55,285 bases of DNA from DATATV01 sp035551355 (GTDB lineage: Bacteria; Actinomycetota; Actinomycetes; Mycobacteriales; Pseudonocardiaceae), in assembly GCA_035551355.1 (NCBI GenBank), contig DASZNF010000074.1:1-55285 (forward strand), given 5' to 3'. The notes beneath the pieces are model-generated. The model was not told where the DNA came from and did no database searches. It saw only the letters and a list, made by a program, of their open reading frames with translations. Position 1 is the stretch's first letter. Each line of letters begins with the position of its first letter. The position numbers and the translations under genes were made by a program. Below are positions 50,315 through 55,285 of the stretch, piece by piece.

Positions 50315-51478
50315 TCAGCTACGCAGCTTCGAGGAGGTCTTGCGCCACTCCACGGTGGGCCGCATGGCGTGCAGGTCGACCCGGTCCACGTGCTGCTCGG
50401 CGATGCCGAACAGCGACTGGATCAGGGTGTCGGAGAGCAGGTGCGGCTTGAGGCCGAGCTCGGGCAGGCCGGTGTGCACCACGTTGTAGTGGTGCGAGGC
50501 CTCCTCCACGCGCGGGTTCTCCACCTGCTCGACCTCGACCGGCTTGGGCGAGAGGTTGGCCACCGTCTTGGCGATCTCGGCCACCGACATCCACTCGGTG
50601 ATCTGGTTGAACACCCGGAACTCGCCCCGCTCGGCCGGGTTCTCCACGGCCAGCCGGATGCACTCCGCGGTGTCCCGGATGTCGATCATGCCCCGGGTCT
50701 GCCCGCCCGCGCCGTACACGGTCAGCGGGTGGCCCATGACGGCCTGGATGACGAACCGGTTGAGCACGGTGCCGAAGATGGCGTCGTAGTCGAACCGGGT
50801 GGCCAGCCGCGGGTCCCGCGCGGTCTGGTCGGTCTGCTGGCCGTACACCACGCCCTGGTTGAGGTCCGTGGCCCGCAGACCCCAGATCCGGCAGGTGAAC
50901 TCCATGTTGTGCGAGTCGTGCACCTTCGACAGGTGGTAGAACGAGCCCGGCTTCTTCGGGTAGAGCATCCGGTCCTTGCGGCCCTTGTGCTCGACCTCCA
51001 GCCAGCCCTCCTCGATGTCGATGTTGGGCGTGCCGTACTCGCCCATGGTGCCCAGCTTGACCAGGTGGATGTCCGGGTTGAGCTCGGCGATCGCGAACAG
51101 CAGGTTCAGCGTTCCCACCACGTTGTTGTGCTGGGTGTAGACCGCGTGCTTGCGGTCGATCATCGAGTACGGCGCGGAGCGCTGCTCGCCGAAGTGCACC
51201 ACCGACTCGGGCCGGAAGTCACGCAGCGTGGAGAACACGAAGTCGGCATCGCACAGGTCGCCGACGTAGCTGGCGATCCGCTTGCCGGACACCTCTTCCC
51301 AGGCGTCGAGGCGGACCTGCAGCGGCTCGATCGGCACCAGGCTGCGCACGCCCATCTCGTGGTCGTACTGGCGCCGCGCGAAGTTGTCCAGCACAGCGAC
51401 TTCATGCCCCGCTTCGGACAGGTGCAAAGCCGTCGGCCAGCCCAAGTAGCCGTCGCCACCGAGAACGAGGACGCGCAC
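50315..51478 (-). CDS. UDP-sulfoquinovose synthase-like NAD-dependent epimerase (SQD1/SqdB family)
   Basis: 387 residues from GTG 51478, preferred because AAAGGAG lies 5 nt upstream; six more codons are in frame. SDR extended fold with NAD motif GGDGYLGW. Blocks HFGEQRSAPYSMIDR, LGTMGEYGTPNIDIEEG and SFYHLSKVHDSHN (Tyr about 181, Lys about 185, Thr about 143) and RATDLNQGVVYG are shared nearly word for word, from memory, with Arabidopsis SQD1 and cyanobacterial SqdB, which join UDP-glucose and sulfite to UDP-sulfoquinovose. The catalytic residues are in register. No SqdX-like glycosyltransferase is adjacent, but a GT-C/GT2 fusion and GtrA protein are. A different sulfo-sugar nucleotide is possible. 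It ends before a terminator. Confidence 0.85.
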   Translation of the reverse strand: MRVLVLGGDGYLGWPTALHLSEAGHEVAVLDNFARRQYDHEMGVRSLVPIEPLQVRLDAWEEVSGKRIASYVGDLCDADFVFSTLRDFRPESVVHFGEQRSAPYSMIDRKHAVYTQHNNVVGTLNLLFAIAELNPDIHLVKLGTMGEYGTPNIDIEEGWLEVEHKGRKDRMLYPKKPGSFYHLSKVHDSHNMEFTCRIWGLRATDLNQGVVYGQQTDQTARDPRLATRFDYDAIFGTVLNRFVIQAVMGHPLTVYGAGGQTRGMIDIRDTAECIRLAVENPAERGEFRVFNQITEWMSVAEIAKTVANLSPKPVEVEQVENPRVEEASHHYNVVHTGLPELGLKPHLLSDTLIQSLFGIAEQHVDRVDLHAMRPTVEWRKTSSKLRS

Positions 51479-51610
51479 AGTCACTCCTTTTTTCACGAAC
51501 GGGGGGTATGCGGAACGTTACCTGCCGGACACCGGTCATTTCGGACACGGGACCTGTGAGTTCGCTAAAGACCTGGTGCGCGGCTTGGAGGCCGCCGGGG
51601 GGCATGAACC

Positions 51611-52219
51611 ATGATGGCGTCCGTGACTCTCACCGAACCCAGTGTGGCCACCGCACGCCCAGCGGCCGAACCGGTCAACCGGTCCTCCCGTTGGCCGAGC
51701 TGGCTGCCCAGCAGGCTGCTGAGCATCCGGTTCAGCATCTTCACGGTCGGTTCGGTGGTCTCCACGCTGATCAGCCAGCTGGTGCTGACCCTGATGTACT
51801 GGGGCGGCGGGCACGGTGCGGCACTGGCCAGCGTGGCGGCGTTCATCGCGGGCGCCATCCCGAACTTCCTGATCAACTGGCGCTTCACCTGGGGCCGGCG
51901 GGGGCGCCCGGCGCTGCTGGCCGAGCTGCTGCCCTACCTGGCCATCGTGATCGGCGGCGGGCTGGCGGCGACCGCGCTGACCACGATCGCCGACCACTTC
52001 CTCACGCCGCTGCTGACCGCCCGCGGCGGCCGCACGATCGTCCTCGATGTGGTCTACCTGGCCAGCTACGCGCTGTTCTTCGTGCTGAAGTTCGCGCTGC
52101 TGAACAAGGTGTTCACGCGCTCTCGGACCGCTCCGCGGGCGCAGTCGCCGGAGCAGGCGGCTGGTGGCGGCTCGGCGCCGGATTCCTCGGCACGATCCGC
52201 AGCAGCTTCCCGGCCCTGA
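51611..52219 (+). CDS. GtrA family membrane protein
   Basis: 202 residues with four predicted membrane segments: FSIFTVGSVVSTLISQLVL, FIAGAIPNFLINWRFTW (typical GtrA segment ending in NWRFTW), LPYLAIVIGGGLAATAL and VYLASYALFFVLKFALLNKVF. GtrA proteins are thought to flip lipid-linked sugars for GT-C enzymes. ATG with GGGGGG 8 nt upstream. Its last 107 nt overlap the convergent glycosyltransferase gene, giving a low-complexity Ala/Ser tail that may be dispensable. It is divergent from the SQD1-like gene. Confidence 0.88.
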   Translation: MMASVTLTEPSVATARPAAEPVNRSSRWPSWLPSRLLSIRFSIFTVGSVVSTLISQLVLTLMYWGGGHGAALASVAAFIAGAIPNFLINWRFTWGRRGRPALLAELLPYLAIVIGGGLAATALTTIADHFLTPLLTARGGRTIVLDVVYLASYALFFVLKFALLNKVFTRSRTAPRAQSPEQAAGGGSAPDSSARSAAASRP

Positions 52220-54488
52220 TCAGCACGTACTCGCGTAGCCAGGTCCAGGTCAGCACCATCGCGTAGTTGCGGCCGTAGACGAAGTTGGTGCCCTTCTTCG
52301 TCGTGCCCGCGGTCCGGGTCCGCATGGTCATCGGCTGTTCGGAGTAGCGCGCCCCGCCGGCCAGCGCGCCCAGCAGCAGCTCGGAGGCCTGGTACTGGGG
52401 CTGGCGCAGCCGCACCGTGCAGGCCAGCTCGGTGCGCATGGCGCGGAAGCCGAACGAGGTGTCGGTGATCCTGTGCAGGGTCAGCGCGCTGGCCAGCCGC
52501 GCGAAGAACCGCACCCCGACCGAGCGCACCCGGTCGTCGGTGTCCTCAACGCCCAGCCGCCGGGAGCCGGTCACGAAGTCGGCCTTGTCGTCGATCAGCG
52601 GCCGCAGCAGCAGCGGCATCTCGTCGTTGTGGTACTGCCCGTCGGCGTCGGTGGTGATCACGTAGTGCGATCCGCCGTAGCCGGCCAGCTGGTAGCCCAG
52701 CCGCAGCGCGGCGCCCTGGCCGCGGTTGGTCGTCGCCTCGCACACGAACGCGCCGTGCTCGCGGGCCACCCGGGCGGTGTCGTCCTGGCAGCCGTCGGTG
52801 ACCACCAGCACGTCCAGGTCCAGGCCGCAGCACTGGTTGGGCAGGTGGTCCAGCACGCCGCCGATGCCGCCCTCCTCGTTGTAGGCGGCGATCACCACCA
52901 GCACCGGGCGGAACCGGGGCTGGCCGTAGCGTTCGGTGAACTCCTCCACCGCCGCCCAGTCGACCTCGTCAGGAAAGCCGGAGAGCCTGCGGCGACGGGA
53001 CTTCGTCGGCGCGGGCCGGGTCAACGGACCGATCAGCGCGGTCAAACCGAGCACACCTCCCAAAGGCAGCAGAACAAGACCTGGCAGCTGGTAGCGCCAG
53101 GAGAACTCGAAGGCGGCCGAGCCGAACAGCACGACCAGGCCGAGCGTGGTGGTCAGCAGGGTGACCGAGCGGATGCCGGACCGGCGCCGGACCAGGCCGA
53201 GCCCGCCGACCAGCCCGAGCACCGCGAATCCGGCCAGCAGCGGCCCCTGGGTGTAGCCGCCGTGCAGTTGGTAGAAGCGCAGGGCCTTGGCCAGCTCGAC
53301 GTTCACCGCGGGCGCGGAATCACTGTAGGTCTCGCTGTAGCGCCAGGCCGTCTGCGGGTCGATCCACACCGGGTAGGACAGCTGGAACTGCCAGCGGGTC
53401 ACCGGGACCAGCGCGGTGGCGGTGGTGTCGGACTTACCCGGGGCGAAGCCCTTGGCGAAGTCGGCCAGCACGCCCTTGGCCACCCGCACCGGCTGCTGCT
53501 TGATCACCGCCATGGCGAACTGGTGTTCCATCTGCGGCACGTTCATCCCGGGCGGCACGTAGGCCGGCCACGCGGTGAACTCCAGGTGCGCGTAGTCGTC
53601 CACGCCCAGCCGCTGGTCGATGGGCTCGACCGGACACATCTGGGCCAGGTAGTCGGGCACCTTCAGGGTGTGGCAGTCCACCACCTCGGCGGTGCGCCCG
53701 TAGAGCACCCCGCCGGAGGATGCGGTCAGCCCCCACTGGCCGGTCTGCGAGAAGAAGTACCCGGCGTAGCAGAACACCACGAACCCGAAGCCGAGCAGAA
53801 AGGCGCCGAACCGCTTGCCGATCCGCTTCCAGCCCTCCCGGGTCCGCCAGGCCCCGCCGGCCACGACCAGGAACAGCGCGGCCGGCAGCGCGAAGGTGAT
53901 CGCGACGGTGCGCAACGCCACGGCCGCGCCCAGCAGCAGCCCGGACCAGCCGGCCCGGGCCGGGGTGGGGGCGCCGCGGCTGGTGAGCAGCCACAGCACC
54001 AGGACGACCGCCGCCTCCTGCCAGACGTCGGACATGATGTTCTGCTCGATCTGCACCTGGTAGGCGTCCAGCAGCACCGGCGCGGCGGCGATTGCGGCCA
54101 GCCAGCGTCGGGCCCCGTAGCGCTGGGCCAGGACGTAGACGGCCAGCCCCATGGCCAGGCCGGCCAGGTTCTGCGCGAACACCGCGGTGCGCAGCCCGCC
54201 CAGCGGCAGGAACAGGAACTTCAGCAGCAGGTCGTACCCGATCGGGTCCAGCGCGCTGGGGTTGAGCGTGAGGTTGTCCAGGTAGCGGTACGAGTCGATG
54301 TAGAGCAGCCCGGGCGAGTACGCGCTGAACGCGCACACCCGCAGCACCACACCGCCCAGCAGTACCAGCGCCATCAGCCGGTGCGTGCGCAGCAGCACCG
54401 GGCCCCGCGCGGGCACCGGCGCGACCGCCGCGGGCGGCCCCTCCTCGATGGGAGGGCCGGCCCGCGGGGCCTGCACCGTGCTGGTCAA
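52113..54488 (-). CDS. Fused GT-C membrane glycosyltransferase and GT2 polyprenyl-phosphate glycosyltransferase
   Basis: 791 residues from a TTG at 54488, 11 nt after the upstream epimerase stop; GTG 54476 is the alternative, and the longer frame into that gene is a shadow. Residues about 25-500 contain about ten membrane segments with an extracytoplasmic acidic loop (YIDSYRYLDNL, typical GT-C). Residues about 535-770 form a GT2 domain: VIAAYNEEGGIGGVLDHL, VTDGCQDDTA, DADG metal motif (about 616), TGSRR and DTSFGFRA. Such GT2 domains make polyprenyl-phosphate sugars, which the GT-C part would transfer outside the membrane. The fusion in this order is unusual. The C-terminus overlaps gtrA. Confidence 0.82.
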   Translation of the reverse strand: MTSTVQAPRAGPPIEEGPPAAVAPVPARGPVLLRTHRLMALVLLGGVVLRVCAFSAYSPGLLYIDSYRYLDNLTLNPSALDPIGYDLLLKFLFLPLGGLRTAVFAQNLAGLAMGLAVYVLAQRYGARRWLAAIAAAPVLLDAYQVQIEQNIMSDVWQEAAVVLVLWLLTSRGAPTPARAGWSGLLLGAAVALRTVAITFALPAALFLVVAGGAWRTREGWKRIGKRFGAFLLGFGFVVFCYAGYFFSQTGQWGLTASSGGVLYGRTAEVVDCHTLKVPDYLAQMCPVEPIDQRLGVDDYAHLEFTAWPAYVPPGMNVPQMEHQFAMAVIKQQPVRVAKGVLADFAKGFAPGKSDTTATALVPVTRWQFQLSYPVWIDPQTAWRYSETYSDSAPAVNVELAKALRFYQLHGGYTQGPLLAGFAVLGLVGGLGLVRRRSGIRSVTLLTTTLGLVVLFGSAAFEFSWRYQLPGLVLLPLGGVLGLTALIGPLTRPAPTKSRRRRLSGFPDEVDWAAVEEFTERYGQPRFRPVLVVIAAYNEEGGIGGVLDHLPNQCCGLDLDVLVVTDGCQDDTARVAREHGAFVCEATTNRGQGAALRLGYQLAGYGGSHYVITTDADGQYHNDEMPLLLRPLIDDKADFVTGSRRLGVEDTDDRVRSVGVRFFARLASALTLHRITDTSFGFRAMRTELACTVRLRQPQYQASELLLGALAGGARYSEQPMTMRTRTAGTTKKGTNFVYGRNYAMVLTWTWLREYVLIRAGKLLRIVPRNPAPSRHQPPAPATAPAERSESA

Positions 54489-54499
54489 CTCGGGTGCTC

Positions 54500-55285
54500 T
54501 CAGACCGAGGCGGGCTGATTGGCCAGGAAGTCGTCCCAGACCGTACGCATGCCCTCGGTGAGCGACATCGCCGGGGCGTAGCCCAGTTCGGCCCGGGCCT
54601 TGGCGATGTCCACGATGACCGCGGGCATCTCGCCCGGCTTGGCCGGGATGTGCTCGACCGGCAACTCCCGCCCGGTGCACTCGCGCACGGCCCGCACCAT
54701 GTCCAGCACACTCACCGAGCGGCCGCCGCCGACGATCACGGTGCCGGTGTGGGCCCGCTCCCAGGCGGCCAGGATGCCGGCCACCACGTCGGACACGTGC
54801 ACCAGATCACGCACCTGGGTGCCGTCGCCGTAGATCTGCACCCCGCCGCCGGACAGCGCGGCCCGCATCATCCGCGGCACGAAGCTGTCCTTGGCCTCCA
54901 TGCCGGGGCCGTAGATGTTGGTGAACCGCAGCGCGCAGGCGGCCAGGCCGTAGGCGCCGGCATACCCGGACAGCAGCATCTCGCAGGCCGCCTTGGTGGC
55001 GCCGTAGGGCGTCAACGGGCGCAGCGGAATGTCCTCGGAGATCGTCGAGCGGCCCACGTCGCCGACCACGGCGTTGGTGGAGGCCATCAGGAACCGGCCC
55101 ACCCCGCGCACCCGGCAGCGCTCCAGCAGCCCCTGGGTGACCGCGACGTTCACCTCGAAGGTCGCCTGCGGGTCCTCGGCCGATTTCAGCACCGAGGTCA
55201 CCGCGGCCAGGTGGATCACGCCGGTCAAGCCCTCGGCGACCGCCTCGTCCAGCACCGCCGGGTCGGTCAGCTCGCCGACCACGCT
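54500..55285 (-). CDS. NAD-dependent sugar-nucleotide epimerase/dehydratase (partial, N-terminus outside window)
   Basis: At least 261 residues, open to the right window edge, so the Rossmann GxxGxxG segment is missing. Visible SDR features: VIHLAAVTS, MASTNAVVGD, catalytic YGATK and RFTNIYGPGM, then QIYGDGTQVRDLVHVSDVV. It resembles UDP-glucose 4-epimerase or related enzymes. The downstream glycosyltransferase starts 11 nt after its stop, so the two are an operon supplying and using one sugar nucleotide. Confidence 0.85.
   Translation of the reverse strand, partial: SVVGELTDPAVLDEAVAEGLTGVIHLAAVTSVLKSAEDPQATFEVNVAVTQGLLERCRVRGVGRFLMASTNAVVGDVGRSTISEDIPLRPLTPYGATKAACEMLLSGYAGAYGLAACALRFTNIYGPGMEAKDSFVPRMMRAALSGGGVQIYGDGTQVRDLVHVSDVVAGILAAWERAHTGTVIVGGGRSVSVLDMVRAVRECTGRELPVEHIPAKPGEMPAVIVDIAKARAELGYAPAMSLTEGMRTVWDDFLANQPASV

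Noticed and set aside
52473..54518. 681-codon plus-strand open frame antisense to the glycosyltransferase fusion
   Set aside because: Low-complexity shadow; the minus strand carries intact GT2 motifs.

Overview
The window is a high-GC, gene-dense chromosomal segment with strong GC3 bias, frequent GTG starts and overlapping ATGA/GTGA junctions. It comes from a filamentous actinomycete, most probably of the Pseudonocardiaceae or a near relative. The protein set is actinobacterial (MoeZ, DUF3152, DUF3107, TIGR02569, NnaR, SigE/RseA/HtrA, DUF2332). From memory, two blocks match the gene order of Mycobacterium tuberculosis: 10-22 kb resembles Rv3205c-Rv3212 and 31-46 kb resembles Rv1220c-Rv1234. 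I saw no rRNA, tRNA, CRISPR array, prophage or insertion sequence, so this reads as core chromosome with small accessory insertions.

Region 1 (1-9.9 kb, all minus strand) is a complete nitrate assimilation set: nitrate reductase catalytic subunit plus flavoprotein partner, NarK-type transporter, NirB/NirD nitrite reductase, the NnaR-type regulator and a sirohydrochlorin chelatase-like protein that probably serves siroheme supply. The last four overlap by 4 nt each. The narK and nitrate reductase promoters share a conserved element next to the -10.

Region 2 (10-24 kb) holds MoeZ (sulfur carrier activation), a DUF3152 putative metallopeptidase, hydrolases, TetR regulators, an AurF-type diiron protein facing its own TetR gene across a 31-bp palindrome, DUF3107, a ferritin-like protein, a frameshifted TetR remnant, a DEAD-box helicase and a membrane-anchored beta-propeller. 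Region 3 (23-30.7 kb) has a RecB-like nuclease, MarC, a PHP phosphoesterase, a PH-domain membrane protein, a Nudix hydrolase, DUF2332, a MaoC hydratase and a CorA transporter flanked by two very small ORFs.

Region 4 (30.8-41.1 kb) has stress and membrane proteins, an acyl-CoA dehydrogenase and a malyl-CoA-lyase-like enzyme (with the MaoC protein, possible ethylmalonyl-CoA pathway steps), a slipin, an APH(6)-like kinase, a soluble MgtE-N/CBS protein, DUF1003, MarR and Mrp. Region 5 (41.2-46.7 kb) is the envelope-stress module sigE-rseA-htrA-tatB with a candidate ECF promoter in front of sigE, then an O-methyltransferase and a B3/B4 protein.

Region 6 (46.7-55.3 kb) holds an MFS exporter divergent from a LysR regulator, a Ni/Co transporter under a cobalamin riboswitch, and the start of a glycan locus. 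That locus contains a close homologue of plant/cyanobacterial UDP-sulfoquinovose synthase (SQD1), a GtrA flippase-like protein, a large GT-C/GT2 fusion and a truncated sugar-nucleotide epimerase. The SQD1-glycosyltransferase cluster is the best candidate for an undescribed system; the riboswitch promoter whose -35 lies in the loop of the upstream gene's terminator is the most unusual regulatory arrangement.
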